DNA from: Porticoccus sp964276025
Lineage (GTDB): Bacteria > Pseudomonadota > Gammaproteobacteria > Pseudomonadales > Porticoccaceae
DNA length: 64,000 bases
Assembly: GCA_964276025.1 (NCBI GenBank)
Contig: CAXYDD010000002.1
Span: 186,001 to 250,000, forward strand
Direction of reading: 5' to 3'
Position numbers and translations under genes: made by a program. Under the pieces are notes generated by a model. It did not search any database. It saw only the letters and a program-made list of their open reading frames with translations, and had not been told where the DNA came from. Below are positions 35,159 to 43,895 of the stretch, one piece after another. Positions within the stretch are counted from its first letter, which is position 1. The number at the start of each line of letters is the position of its first letter.

Positions 35159-35446
35159 ATGCAATTAAATATAAGCGGTCACCATTTAGATATAACAAGC
35201 CCAATTAAAAGTTATATCACTAACAAGCTAGGGAAATTGGAACGTCATTGTGACCATATAAGTAGTATTCATACTATTGTTTCGGTCGATAAGCTGACGC
35301 AAAAAGCGGAAGCTACTATTCATGTTAAAGGAGCAGATATATTTGCTGCAGCAGAACATGAAGATCTTTATGCGGCGATAGATATATTAGAAGGAAAGCT
35401 CGATCGTCAACTTATCAAATATAAAGAAAAAAACCGTGGAAGATAA
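35159..35446 (+). CDS. hpf: ribosome hibernation promoting factor HPF
   Basis: HPF binds the 30S subunit in stationary phase and helps form inactive 100S ribosome dimers. The 95-residue product is the short form: MQLNISGHHLDITSPIKSYI at the N-terminus, then LGKLERHCDHI and AAAEHEDLYAAIDILEGKL. ATG at 35159 has GGAG six bases upstream and gives the canonical MQLN start; the ATG at 35147 would add four residues. It sits between rpoN and ptsN. Confidence 0.95.
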   Translation: MQLNISGHHLDITSPIKSYITNKLGKLERHCDHISSIHTIVSVDKLTQKAEATIHVKGADIFAAAEHEDLYAAIDILEGKLDRQLIKYKEKNRGR

Positions 35447-35451
35447 TTAAA

Positions 35452-35907
35452 ATGAAGATATTGGACTTACTTCCGCTTGAGAATATATCCATCAATACTG
35501 AAGGGAGGAGCAAAAAAAAGGTGCTGGAAAATCTTGCGATACATATTTCTAGTTTAGCTGAAGGTGTTAGTTCTAAAAAAATATATCGAGGTCTTCAAGC
35601 AAGAGAGCGCCTAGGAGCTACTACAATAGGTGATGGCATAGCAATTCCACATTGCAGAATTACTGGCTTAAAAGAAATTACTGCAGCCTTTTTTAAGCTA
35701 AATAATTCTATAGATTTTGGCTCTGATGATAAAATATTGGTTGATTTAATATTTGTTATAATTGTCCCTGATGAGCAGAATGAGCTGCATTTAAAGGCTT
35801 TATCCTTAATAGCAGGTGTGCTAAAAAATCAAAAAAGATGTATAGCTATTCGTGAAGCTAAATCGGAGCAAATACTTCATCAGATATTAGTAGATAGTAG
35901 CAGCTGA
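35452..35907 (+). CDS. ptsN: nitrogen PTS enzyme IIA component PtsN (EIIA-Ntr)
   Basis: PtsN receives phosphate from NPr in the regulatory nitrogen phosphotransferase chain and controls potassium transport, sensor kinases and other targets. The 151-residue protein has the phosphorylated histidine in GIAIPHCR near residue 66, preceded by RERLGATTIG, and a C-terminal segment LKALSLIAGVLK. It is followed by rapZ and ptsO, so the IIA and HPr-like members are clustered; the EI-Ntr gene ptsP is not in the window. Confidence 0.95.
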   Translation: MKILDLLPLENISINTEGRSKKKVLENLAIHISSLAEGVSSKKIYRGLQARERLGATTIGDGIAIPHCRITGLKEITAAFFKLNNSIDFGSDDKILVDLIFVIIVPDEQNELHLKALSLIAGVLKNQKRCIAIREAKSEQILHQILVDSSS

Positions 35908-35915
35908 GGTGAAAA

Positions 35916-36776
35916 ATGAGGTTAGTAATAATTAGTGGGCGCTCTGGATCTGGCAAGAGTACAGCATTAAAAATTCTGGAAGATGCTGATTTTTCTTGTA
36001 TAGATAATCTTCCTGTAAAACTACTAACAGGGTTATTTGAGCATGCTTCGGATTCCAAAGAAGACATAAAGCAAAATAATCTAGCGATAGGGATAGATGC
36101 TAGAAGCCTAACTAATGATTTAACACAGTTACCAAAAATTTTAAAAAATCTTAAAGGTTATGGCGTTAACTATGAAATAGTATTTCTCGATGCATCTGAC
36201 GATGTTCTCATACAGCGCTTTAGTGAGACGAGAAGGAAACATCCATTAAGCTCAATTAGCGTAGCAATAAAAGAGGCGATTGAGCTTGAAAGTGCTATAT
36301 TAGACTCAATATCAGTTTTAGCTGACAGGAAAATTGATACCAGTAACATGAATCCTCACCAGCTAAGATCTGTTGTCAAAAAACAATTGATTCCTAGTAG
36401 CGAGAATAATATGTCGATTTTATTTGAATCTTTTGCATTCAAACATGGAGTGCCCATTGACGCAGACTTTGTCTTTGATGTTAGGTGTTTACCAAATCCA
36501 TATTGGGATATTGAGTTACGCAAACTTAATGGAAACGAGAAAGCTATCGTCAGTTTTTTTAAAAAAGAAAAGGAAGTTTCCGAAATGCTTAAATCTATTA
36601 CTGATTTTTTACAGATTTGGCTTCCAAGATTTCTTAAAGATAATAGAAGCTATGTCACTATTGCTGTTGGTTGCACTGGCGGTCATCATCGCTCTGTTTA
36701 TATAAGCAATATACTTAAGGAAACATTTATTAAGGATTATGCTAATACGCAAACATGGCATAGAGAACTTAATTAA
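35916..36776 (+). CDS. rapZ: RNase adaptor protein RapZ
   Basis: RapZ binds small RNAs and nucleotides; in E. coli it delivers GlmZ to RNase E and so tunes glucosamine-6-phosphate synthase. The 286-residue protein has the Walker A loop GRSGSGKS (8-15), IDNLPVKLL, a DASDDVLIQRFSETRRKHPL segment, and the C-terminal domain with DVRCLPNPYW and the hallmark VGCTGGHHRSVY near residue 250. All are intact. Its 3' end overlaps an upstream extension of the ptsO frame, not the likely ptsO start. Confidence 0.96.
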   Translation: MRLVIISGRSGSGKSTALKILEDADFSCIDNLPVKLLTGLFEHASDSKEDIKQNNLAIGIDARSLTNDLTQLPKILKNLKGYGVNYEIVFLDASDDVLIQRFSETRRKHPLSSISVAIKEAIELESAILDSISVLADRKIDTSNMNPHQLRSVVKKQLIPSSENNMSILFESFAFKHGVPIDADFVFDVRCLPNPYWDIELRKLNGNEKAIVSFFKKEKEVSEMLKSITDFLQIWLPRFLKDNRSYVTIAVGCTGGHHRSVYISNILKETFIKDYANTQTWHRELN

Positions 36777-36798
36777 AACGAAATTTCTTACATCTGAT

Positions 36799-37080
36799 AT
36801 GAATAAATCAATACAAACAAAAATAACTATCATAAATAAACTTGGTCTGCACGCTCGTGCAGCTGCAAAACTTGCAGGAACAGCAAGTAAATATAGCTCT
36901 ATGATTATGGTCGGCACTAAAGCTGGTGAGCTTATAGATGCTAAAAGTGTCATGTCCCTGATGCTACTAGCAGCAAGTAATGGAACAACCCTATATTTAG
37001 ATATTAAAGGAAGCGACGCAGAGAAAGCGTATGGAGCTCTTAAGCACTTAGTAACTAATAAATTTGATGAAGAGAGGTAA
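36799..37080 (+). CDS. ptsO: phosphocarrier protein NPr (HPr-like, nitrogen PTS)
   Basis: NPr passes phosphate from EI-Ntr to PtsN. The 93-residue product matches HPr-family proteins: ITIINKLGLHARAAAKLA with the phosphorylated His near residue 18, and a central SVMSLMLLAAS that corresponds to the Ser46 region of HPr. The usual HARPA motif reads HARAA here. ATG at 36799 fits the family; the frame is open back to 36739 inside rapZ, but that 20-residue extension has no counterpart. Confidence 0.92.
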   Translation: MNKSIQTKITIINKLGLHARAAAKLAGTASKYSSMIMVGTKAGELIDAKSVMSLMLLAASNGTTLYLDIKGSDAEKAYGALKHLVTNKFDEER

Positions 37081-37186
37081 TAAAAAATTTTGCTAAAGAA
37101 CATGCAATCACTACTATAAATCTCTAATACTCATATATAGACTATTAGTCCTATAAAGATCAACAAAGATTATCAGGAAAAATCCC

Positions 37187-38545
37187 ATGCAGGGACACAA
37201 TAAACAAGACGCTCAAATGTCACAACTTACTAGAATTCAAGAATTAATGGATTCCAGTGATGTCCGCTCACTTAGCTATATGCTAAATAATTTAATGCCT
37301 GCTGATATTGCCCATCAAATCGAATCAGCCCCTCCTAAAGTACGCAGAGTTTTATGGGACTTAATTGATAAAGAGCTCGAGGGTTTGGTGATAGGCGAGC
37401 TAAGTGAAGAACTGAGTGGTGAAATTCTACAAGAGATGGAAAGTCATGAGGTCGCATCCATAACACAAGGTTTAGATCCAGATGATATAGCTGATATTCT
37501 TCAACAACTACCTGAAAAATTTATTCCTGAGGTATTACAGGCAATGAGTGAACAGGATCGACTAAGAGTCGAGAGTGTTCTTAATTTTGCAGAGGATACC
37601 GCCGGTGGTTTGATGAATACAGATACAATTACTGTTCGGCCTGATATAACTTTAGATGTTGTTTTACGTTACTTACGTCGCCATGAGGAATTACCAGATA
37701 TCACTGATAATATATTTGTTGTTGATAGGAAGGATTCTCTTTTAGGAATTCTGCCTCTTAGTAAACTACTTACATCCAGTCCGAATATTACAGCCCGAGA
37801 AATCATGGTCACCAGAATTGATAGTATTTTTGCAGATATGGAGGATTCTGAAGTAGCGCGATTATTTAAAAATAATGATTGGATATCTGCTCCAGTAATA
37901 GATCAAAAATATAAATTACTAGGGCGTATAACAATTGATGATGTTGTAGATGTAATAAGAGAAGAAGCAGATCATTCATTATTGAGCTTAGCGGGATTAA
38001 GTGATGAAGAGGGAACATTCACTTCTATAAGCCGAACTGCCCCCAGAAGAGCTGTCTGGTTAGGAGTTAACCTCCTAACAGCAATTTTAGCGTCTTCTGT
38101 TATTAATATTTTTCAAGATACTATCGAAAAAGTTGTAGCACTTGCTATTCTGATGCCAATTGTAGCGAGTATGGGTGGAGTAGCTGGCAGTCAGACACTT
38201 ACAGTCGTGATTAGAGGAATGGCGCTTGGTCAGATCAATAAAAGTAATCTAAGCTGGCTTCTTAGCAAAGAATTTACTGTGGGCGCGCTCAACGGAATGG
38301 TCTGGGCAATTGTTATGGGTGGGGTTGCTGCCTTATGGTTTGAAGACCTACTCATTGCTGTAATTATTAGTGCAGCTATGGCTATAAATCTTATTGTTGC
38401 AGCAATTGCAGGAGCGATACTTCCAGTAATACTAAAATCCTGCAAGATTGACCCAGCTTTAGCTGGAACTGTTGCATTAACAACAATTACTGATGTAGTA
38501 GGATTTTTGTCCTTTTTGGGTCTAGCTACTCTATTTTATGGTTAA
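37187..38545 (+). CDS. mgtE: magnesium transporter MgtE
   Basis: MgtE is a Mg2+-gated channel for magnesium uptake. The 452-residue protein has the N-terminal superhelical domain (EEL, LDPDDIADILQQLP), two CBS domains (about residues 140-265; DTITVRPDITLDVVLRYLRR and REIMVTRIDSIFADM), and five C-terminal membrane helices. The last part contains the pore region ILMPIVASMGGVAGSQTLTVVIRG split as MPIVASMGGVAGSQTL. It follows ptsO by about 105 bases and may have its own promoter. Confidence 0.95.
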   Translation: MQGHNKQDAQMSQLTRIQELMDSSDVRSLSYMLNNLMPADIAHQIESAPPKVRRVLWDLIDKELEGLVIGELSEELSGEILQEMESHEVASITQGLDPDDIADILQQLPEKFIPEVLQAMSEQDRLRVESVLNFAEDTAGGLMNTDTITVRPDITLDVVLRYLRRHEELPDITDNIFVVDRKDSLLGILPLSKLLTSSPNITAREIMVTRIDSIFADMEDSEVARLFKNNDWISAPVIDQKYKLLGRITIDDVVDVIREEADHSLLSLAGLSDEEGTFTSISRTAPRRAVWLGVNLLTAILASSVINIFQDTIEKVVALAILMPIVASMGGVAGSQTLTVVIRGMALGQINKSNLSWLLSKEFTVGALNGMVWAIVMGGVAALWFEDLLIAVIISAAMAINLIVAAIAGAILPVILKSCKIDPALAGTVALTTITDVVGFLSFLGLATLFYG

Positions 38546-38551
38546 TCATGT

Positions 38552-39082
38552 ATGTCTCATAAAATTTATACTAGTTCTGGTGTTCCACCAAAACCATTAA
38601 AAGATGCCATAAAAAGCAAATCGATGCTAAAAAAAGAAATGCTTAATCTACAAAAAATTGGATCAGACCTTGTAGACTTACCTCCTAAAAAACTCTCTAG
38701 AATAAAAATACCCGACGAGCTTAATGAAGCAATTATGCTCGCCAAAAAAATAAAAAGTCGAGAGGGAAAAAGAAGACAAATCCAGCATATTGGAAAAATA
38801 ATGAGGCATATTGATGTAGACAAAATTTTAATGGAGCTTAAGATCTTCGACCAAGAAAGCGTAACTTATAGTTGCCAGAAGATAAATATCGAAAACTGGT
38901 CAAAAAGGCTTATTTTGGAAGGAGATGAAGCAATTGACGATATATTGATTGAATTACCAAAAATAGACAGGAAGCATTTACGACAATTAATTAGACAAAC
39001 AAAGAAAGAAATCTCAGAAGAAAAACGCAAAAATGCAAATAAAAAAATATTCGCATACTTAATGGAGTTTAAATTTTATTAG
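38552..39082 (+). CDS. darP: ribosome-associated protein DarP (YjgA, DUF615)
   Basis: DarP (YjgA) binds the pre-50S subunit and assists late assembly around the peptidyl-transferase centre in E. coli. The 176-residue, lysine-rich protein has the family features: PPKPLKDAIKSKSMLKKEM near the N-terminus, a KREGKRRQ-like basic stretch (SREGKRRQIQHIGKIMRHID, residues about 69-88), and a C-terminal LRQLIRQTKKE. The gene follows mgtE after 6 bases. Its stop codon overlaps the stop of the convergent typA. Confidence 0.9.
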   Translation: MSHKIYTSSGVPPKPLKDAIKSKSMLKKEMLNLQKIGSDLVDLPPKKLSRIKIPDELNEAIMLAKKIKSREGKRRQIQHIGKIMRHIDVDKILMELKIFDQESVTYSCQKINIENWSKRLILEGDEAIDDILIELPKIDRKHLRQLIRQTKKEISEEKRKNANKKIFAYLMEFKFY

Positions 39083-40890
39083 GGCTTAGGGGCTCGTTTG
39101 CGCTCATTTTCTTTCAATAGCTTTTTACGTATGCGAACTGATTTCGGTGTCACCTCCACCAATTCATCATCCTCTATAAATTCTAATGCTTGCTCTAAGC
39201 TATGATTTATAGGAGGAGATAGAACCAAATTTTCATCTGTGCCAGCAGCCCGAATATTTGTTAATTGTTTTGCTTTTGTTGGATTAACAGGTAAATCATT
39301 ACTTCGAGCATGGAGCCCTATGACTTGACCCTCATATACCTCGACACCATGGCCAAGAAAAAGGCGGCCTCTTTCTTGAAGATTAAATAATGCGTAAGCC
39401 AAGGTTTTTCCTTTTACCATAGAAACTAAAACACCGTTTTGTCTTTTGGCCAAATCTCCCTGTTTTGTTGGTGCATAGCGATCAAATATACTGGTCATTA
39501 TACCTGATCCGCTTGTCATGGTTAGAAATTGAGACCGAAATCCAATTAGACCCCTGGAAGGGATAATAAATTCTAAACGAACGCGCCCTTTCCCGTCCAA
39601 CTCCATGTTACCAAGTTCAGCTCTGCGATTTCCAAACTCTTCCATGACAGAACCTTGGTGTTGCTCTTCAATATCAACCACTACTTGCTCATAAGGCTCT
39701 AATATTTGGCCATCAACTTCTTTTTTTATAACCTCTGGGCGTGATACTCCTAGCTCAAAGCCCTCTCTACGCATATTTTCAATCAATACAGATAGATGAA
39801 GCTCGCCACGACCAGAAACAATAAATTTATCTGGCGTATCGCCCTCTATGACTCTCAAGGCTACGTTATGAATTAACTCTTGCTCTAGCCTTTCTTTTAT
39901 ATTGCGAGAAGTAACAAATTTTCCCTCAAGTCCAGCGAAGGGTGAATTGTTTACCTGAAATGTCATACTAACTGTTGGCTCGTCAACAGTTAAGGGAGGA
40001 AGAGCTTCAGGGTTGTCTAGGCCACATAAAGTATCAGATATATTGAGTTTATCAATTCCAGTAACGCATACAATCTCGCCAGCTTCTGCCTCAGCTACAT
40101 CCACTCTCTCAAGACCGTTATACCCCATAACCTGAAGCACTTTGCCTTTTCTAGAGTTTTCATCACTGTCTACTATTAAGACTTGCTCGTTGGGCTTTAG
40201 TATTCCACGAGTTATTCGACCAACTCCAATGACTCCAACGTAACTATTATAGTCCAAAGCACTTATTTGCATTTGCAATGGGCCATCCATATTAACTTTT
40301 GGTGGATGAACTTCATCAACAATCATTTGTAGCAAAGGAGTCATATCTTCTGCTAAAGACTCAGGTTCTTTACCAGCAACTCCGTTTAATGCAGAGGCAA
40401 ACATTATTGGAAAATCCATTTGATCATCAGTTGCTCCTAAACGATCAAATAGATCAAACACCTGATCTACAACCCAATGCGGTCTTGCTCCTGGGCGATC
40501 AACTTTATTTACAACCAGTATTGGATTTAATCCTTGTTCAAATGCTTTCTGAGTAACAAATCGAGTCTGAGGCATAGGACCATCGACAGCATCAACAAGA
40601 AGAAGAACTGAGTCTACCATTGAGAGGACTCGCTCAACTTCTCCTCCAAAATCAGCATGACCCGGAGTATCAACAATATTTATATTAAAACCATTCCACC
40701 TTAAAGCTGTATTTTTGGCTAGAATTGTTATTCCGCGCTCTCTCTCTTGGTCATTTGAATCCATTATTCTTTCTGAATTCATATCTTTCCGATCAAGCGT
40801 GCCTGATTGTTTAAGTAACTTGTCTACTAAAGTGGTCTTGCCATGGTCTACATGGGCTATAATAGCTATATTGCGTAGATGTTCGATCAC
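39079..40890 (-). CDS. typA: ribosome-binding GTPase TypA/BipA
   Basis: BipA is a translational GTPase related to EF-G that supports 50S assembly at low temperature and stress responses. The 603-residue protein has the G motifs AHVDHGKTT (12-20), an effector loop with RGITI, DTPGHADFGGEV, and NKVDRPGARP, followed by domain II, an EF-G-like domain III/V and the C-terminal BipA domain (NLVLSPP). The start is GTG at 40890, giving the normal MIEHLRNIAII beginning. Transcribed toward darP with overlapping stop codons. Confidence 0.97.
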   Translation of the reverse strand: MIEHLRNIAIIAHVDHGKTTLVDKLLKQSGTLDRKDMNSERIMDSNDQERERGITILAKNTALRWNGFNINIVDTPGHADFGGEVERVLSMVDSVLLLVDAVDGPMPQTRFVTQKAFEQGLNPILVVNKVDRPGARPHWVVDQVFDLFDRLGATDDQMDFPIMFASALNGVAGKEPESLAEDMTPLLQMIVDEVHPPKVNMDGPLQMQISALDYNSYVGVIGVGRITRGILKPNEQVLIVDSDENSRKGKVLQVMGYNGLERVDVAEAEAGEIVCVTGIDKLNISDTLCGLDNPEALPPLTVDEPTVSMTFQVNNSPFAGLEGKFVTSRNIKERLEQELIHNVALRVIEGDTPDKFIVSGRGELHLSVLIENMRREGFELGVSRPEVIKKEVDGQILEPYEQVVVDIEEQHQGSVMEEFGNRRAELGNMELDGKGRVRLEFIIPSRGLIGFRSQFLTMTSGSGIMTSIFDRYAPTKQGDLAKRQNGVLVSMVKGKTLAYALFNLQERGRLFLGHGVEVYEGQVIGLHARSNDLPVNPTKAKQLTNIRAAGTDENLVLSPPINHSLEQALEFIEDDELVEVTPKSVRIRKKLLKENERKRAPKP

Positions 40891-40922
40891 AGTGCTGATC
40901 CTAGGTTAACTCGAATGACGGC

Positions 40923-40928
40923 ATTATA
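40923..40928 (-). promoter_or_regulatory. candidate -10 element for typA
   Basis: A perfect TATAAT on the minus strand (40928-40923) lies about 33 bases before the typA start codon, giving a leader of roughly 25 bases. No convincing -35 hexamer is found at the expected distance, so only the -10 can be supported. Confidence 0.35.
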
Positions 40929-41069
40929 CTGATCAGAGTAGTTCGGAGATAGCTAAATGCTTGCAAAATCAAATTTAATTTTAAACTAACTCAGCAATTA
41001 CCAGTTTAGTCAAAAACTTAGCCTGCAATGAAGATACAGATAAAGTGTTTTACTTCTAAAAATAAAAAA

Positions 41070-41086
41070 TGCACCATAAAGGTTAA
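41070..41086 (+). promoter_or_regulatory. NtrC-binding site, upstream half-conserved copy
   Basis: TGCACCATAAAGGTTAA shares the left half TGCACCA with the better site 40 bases downstream; the right half is degraded (GGTTAA for GGTGCA). Paired NtrC sites spaced by whole helical turns are typical of glnA enhancers, and 40 bases is about four turns. Confidence 0.5.
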
Positions 41087-41109
41087 TTTTTAATTATATA
41101 AATCTATTT

Positions 41110-41126
41110 TGCACCATCAAAGTGCA
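41110..41126 (+). promoter_or_regulatory. NtrC-binding site of the glnA enhancer
   Basis: TGCACCATCAAAGTGCA is a near-perfect dyad and a close match to the NtrC consensus TGCACYANNNTGGTGCA. Its centre lies about 87 bases upstream of the predicted transcription start, similar to NtrC sites at E. coli glnAp2. Confidence 0.8.
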
Positions 41127-41178
41127 CATATAAAACTTAATTACATCCTTGAGTAGCCAAAACGGGTGTTTACATTTC

Positions 41179-41195
41179 TGGTACAATTATTGCAT
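41179..41195 (+). promoter_or_regulatory. sigma-54 promoter of glnA
   Basis: TGGTACAATTATTGCAT fits the -24/-12 consensus TGGCAC-N5-TTGCA with one mismatch. GG (41180-41181) and GC (41192-41193) are separated by exactly 10 bases, which sigma-54 requires. Predicted start is near 41205, about 60 bases before the glnA ATG. With the upstream NtrC sites, this indicates nitrogen-limitation control. Confidence 0.82.
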
Positions 41196-41263
41196 CATAA
41201 TTAATATTGAAAAATTATTTTTTAATTTCGGCAATTTAAGTATATAAAAATTTGGAGGAAAAA

Positions 41264-42667
41264 ATGTCACAAGCTATAAAGTTAATTAAAGAGAGCGAAG
41301 CGCGATGGATTGATCTTCGTTTTACAGATACAAGGGGTAAGGAACAACATGTATCCTTCCCATCAAAAGATGTGGATGATGAATTTTTTCAAGTAGGCAA
41401 AATGTTTGACGGCTCCTCAATAGAAGGATGGAAAGGCATTAACGAATCCGACATGATTCTTATGCCTGACGATGCTACAGCTGTTTTGGATCCATTTACT
41501 GATGAACCTACAGTAATTATTCGTTGTGACATCATCGAGCCATCTACTATGCAATCCTATGATCGAGATCCTCGCTCGGTTGCAAAACGTGCTGAAGGAT
41601 ACTTAGCATCAACTGGATTGGGTGACACAGCTTTCTTTGGACCAGAACCAGAATTTTTTGTTTTTGACGATGTTAAATGGGGCTCGAATATAAATGGGTG
41701 TTTTCATAAAGTAAATTCTGAAGAGGGGGTTTGGTCATCTGGATCAAAATTCCCGGATGGAAATATGGGGCATCGGCCTGGTGTCAAAGGTGGGTATTTT
41801 CCGGTGCCTCCTGTTGATAGCTTACATGATTTACGAACTGCGATGTGTTCGGCTATGGAGGAGATGGGGCTTGATGTAGAAGTACATCATCATGAAGTAG
41901 CTACTGCTGGACAATGTGAAATTGGAATCAAATTTAATACGCTTGTTAAAAAAGCTGATGAAGTCCAAATTTTGAAATACTGTGTTCATAATATAGCTCA
42001 TGCTTATGGAAAAACTGCAACATTTATGCCGAAACCACTTGTTGGTGATAATGGTTCTGGTATGCATTGCCACCAATCATTCTGGAAAAACGGAGAAAAT
42101 GCTTTTGCAGGAAATGGTTACGCTGGGCTAAGTGAAACAGCTCTTTATTATATTGGCGGTATAATTAAACATGCTAAAGCATTAAATGCATTTGCTAATG
42201 CTTCCACTAATTCATATAAGCGGCTTATTCCAGGATTTGAAGCTCCAGTTATGCTTGCATATTCAGCACGAAATCGCTCCGCTGCACTTCGTATACCATA
42301 TGTTGCCTCACCTAAAGGAAAACGGGTAGAACTCAGATTTGGAGATCCTACAGCCAACCCCTACTTGATGTTTGCCTCAATGTTAATGGCTGGGATTGAC
42401 GGAGTCATTAATAAAATACACCCGGGAGAAGCAGCAGATAAAGATCTTTATGATTTATCGCCGGAAGAGAGCTCATTGATACCTCAAGTAGCAGGTAGTC
42501 TCAGAGAGGCTCTAGAGGCTCTAGATGAAGACCGCGAGTTTTTAACGAAGGGTGGAGTATTTACGGATGACATGATAGATGCATATATTGATCTAAAAAT
42601 GCAAGATGTTCATCGTGTAGAGCATACAACTCATCCAGTTGAGTTTGATATGTACTACTCTGTTTAA
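41264..42667 (+). CDS. glnA: glutamine synthetase type I
   Basis: Glutamine synthetase makes glutamine from glutamate, ammonia and ATP, the main route of ammonium assimilation. The 467-residue protein is a type I enzyme: FDGSSIEGWKGI in the N-terminal domain, FFGPEPEFFVFDD, the metal and ATP motif KPLVGDNGSGMHCHQS, NRSAALRIPYV, and the adenylylation loop LYDLSPEE with Tyr396. Keeping the tyrosine implies GlnE-type adenylylation control. ATG at 41264 follows an excellent GGAGG ribosome site; the TTG at 41252 lies inside it and is not the start. Transcribed from a sigma-54/NtrC promoter and followed by ntrB and ntrC. Confidence 0.98.
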   Translation: MSQAIKLIKESEARWIDLRFTDTRGKEQHVSFPSKDVDDEFFQVGKMFDGSSIEGWKGINESDMILMPDDATAVLDPFTDEPTVIIRCDIIEPSTMQSYDRDPRSVAKRAEGYLASTGLGDTAFFGPEPEFFVFDDVKWGSNINGCFHKVNSEEGVWSSGSKFPDGNMGHRPGVKGGYFPVPPVDSLHDLRTAMCSAMEEMGLDVEVHHHEVATAGQCEIGIKFNTLVKKADEVQILKYCVHNIAHAYGKTATFMPKPLVGDNGSGMHCHQSFWKNGENAFAGNGYAGLSETALYYIGGIIKHAKALNAFANASTNSYKRLIPGFEAPVMLAYSARNRSAALRIPYVASPKGKRVELRFGDPTANPYLMFASMLMAGIDGVINKIHPGEAADKDLYDLSPEESSLIPQVAGSLREALEALDEDREFLTKGGVFTDDMIDAYIDLKMQDVHRVEHTTHPVEFDMYYSV

Positions 42668-42679
42668 ATTGATCATATT

Positions 42680-42718
42680 ATTAGGTTGGACCTCATAAGT
42701 TTTCGGGTTTAACCTAAT
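42680..42718 (+). terminator. possible hairpin between glnA and ntrB
   Basis: ATTAGGTT (42680-42687) and AACCTAAT (42711-42718) form a perfect 8-base inverted repeat around a 23-base loop, 12 bases after the glnA stop. The following sequence TAATATAAAATT has no clean T-run. It may attenuate read-through into ntrBC, as the glnA terminator does in E. coli, but evidence is limited to the repeat. Confidence 0.3.
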
Positions 42719-42805
42719 TAATATAAAATTAACGAGTATTGTTAATAGTCCGATGCATATGAGCTCTAAATATCTCAGCGCAGTCGCCTAACGATTGATT
42801 AAATC

Positions 42806-43894
42806 ATGGAAACGGATCAGCTACAGAGTATAGTTTTAGATAATCTTAGCGTCTCAGTTATATTGCTAGATGAGGAGCTAAAGATAATCTATGCAAGCTC
42901 CGCAGCAGAAAGCCTTTTTGATACAAGCTTAGCTCGTATAGCTGGTGAATCGATATTTAACTTTTTAGAATCCTATGATGATAACCCTATGGGCAGTCCG
43001 GTAAGTCTGTCTGCTTTAAAAAAGACAGTTGACAGCCATCGTCCTTTTACACAGAGAGAAGTTAATCTTCTGCTTCCTGATAAAGCAATTATCACCGTAG
43101 ATTTAACAGCTTCACCAATGATTTGTGGCTCAAGAAAAATGCTTTTGCTAGAAATACAACTAGTACAGAGATTGATGCAGATGAGTAAAGAGCAAAAGCT
43201 GCTGCATATACATGATGCAGCGCGAAACCTAGTTCGTGGTCTTGCTCATGAAATAAAAAATCCTCTTGGGGGCATCAAAGGAGCCGCCCAACTTCTATCT
43301 AATGATCTTGAAAATCGACAAGAATTACGTGAATTTACTGGTATTATTTCCAAGGAAACTGATAGGCTTTCTAATCTTGTGAACCAATTACTAGGATCAA
43401 ATACCTTACCGAAATTTACTTCAATAAATATTCATGAAATTATTGAGCATGTCACTTCACTCATAGCAAAAGAAACAATGGGTAAGGTAAATATAAACAA
43501 GAGTTATGATCCAAGTATCCCAGAAATTAAAGGGGATAAGGATCAGCTTATCCAAGCCCTCTTAAATGTAATGCTCAACTCGGTTCAGGCGCTCTCTGAT
43601 AGCAGGATAAAAGATCCTTGGATCAGAATAAAAACTCGTATTGAAAGAAACTTCACGATCCGGGACATCAACCATAAGATGATTTGCTGTATAGAAGTTA
43701 TAGATAATGGCCCTGGTATTCCAGAGGATATATTTGATCGTATCTTTTTTCCGATGATCAGTGGAAAAGCAGAGGGAACCGGACTTGGCTTGTCAATTTC
43801 TCAATCAGCGATAGATATTCATCAAGGTCTTATTAGTTGTGAAAATAAGATCAATGAAACTATTTTTTATATTTACTTACCTTTGGATCAATAA
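42806..43894 (+). CDS. glnL: nitrogen regulation sensor kinase NtrB (GlnL)
   Basis: NtrB phosphorylates NtrC under nitrogen limitation and dephosphorylates it when PII signals nitrogen excess. The 362-residue cytosolic protein has an N-terminal PAS domain (about 8-110), the phosphorylated His148 in GLAHEIKNPLGG, an N-box with LNVMLNSVQAL, and the ATP-binding boxes DNGPGIP and GTGLGLSISQ. No membrane segment is present, as expected. The gene follows glnA by 138 bases and ends 1 base before ntrC. Confidence 0.95.
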   Translation: METDQLQSIVLDNLSVSVILLDEELKIIYASSAAESLFDTSLARIAGESIFNFLESYDDNPMGSPVSLSALKKTVDSHRPFTQREVNLLLPDKAIITVDLTASPMICGSRKMLLLEIQLVQRLMQMSKEQKLLHIHDAARNLVRGLAHEIKNPLGGIKGAAQLLSNDLENRQELREFTGIISKETDRLSNLVNQLLGSNTLPKFTSINIHEIIEHVTSLIAKETMGKVNINKSYDPSIPEIKGDKDQLIQALLNVMLNSVQALSDSRIKDPWIRIKTRIERNFTIRDINHKMICCIEVIDNGPGIPEDIFDRIFFPMISGKAEGTGLGLSISQSAIDIHQGLISCENKINETIFYIYLPLDQ

Positions 43895-43895
43895 T

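Larger units (their letters stand above)
40891..41263. other. divergent regulatory region between typA and glnA
   Basis: This 373-base stretch has no coding region. It holds a typA -10 candidate on the left, two NtrC-type sites in the middle and a sigma-54 promoter on the right, listed separately. The middle part is very AT-rich. It is one of only two non-coding stretches above 300 bases in the window; the other contains rnpB. Confidence 0.6.
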
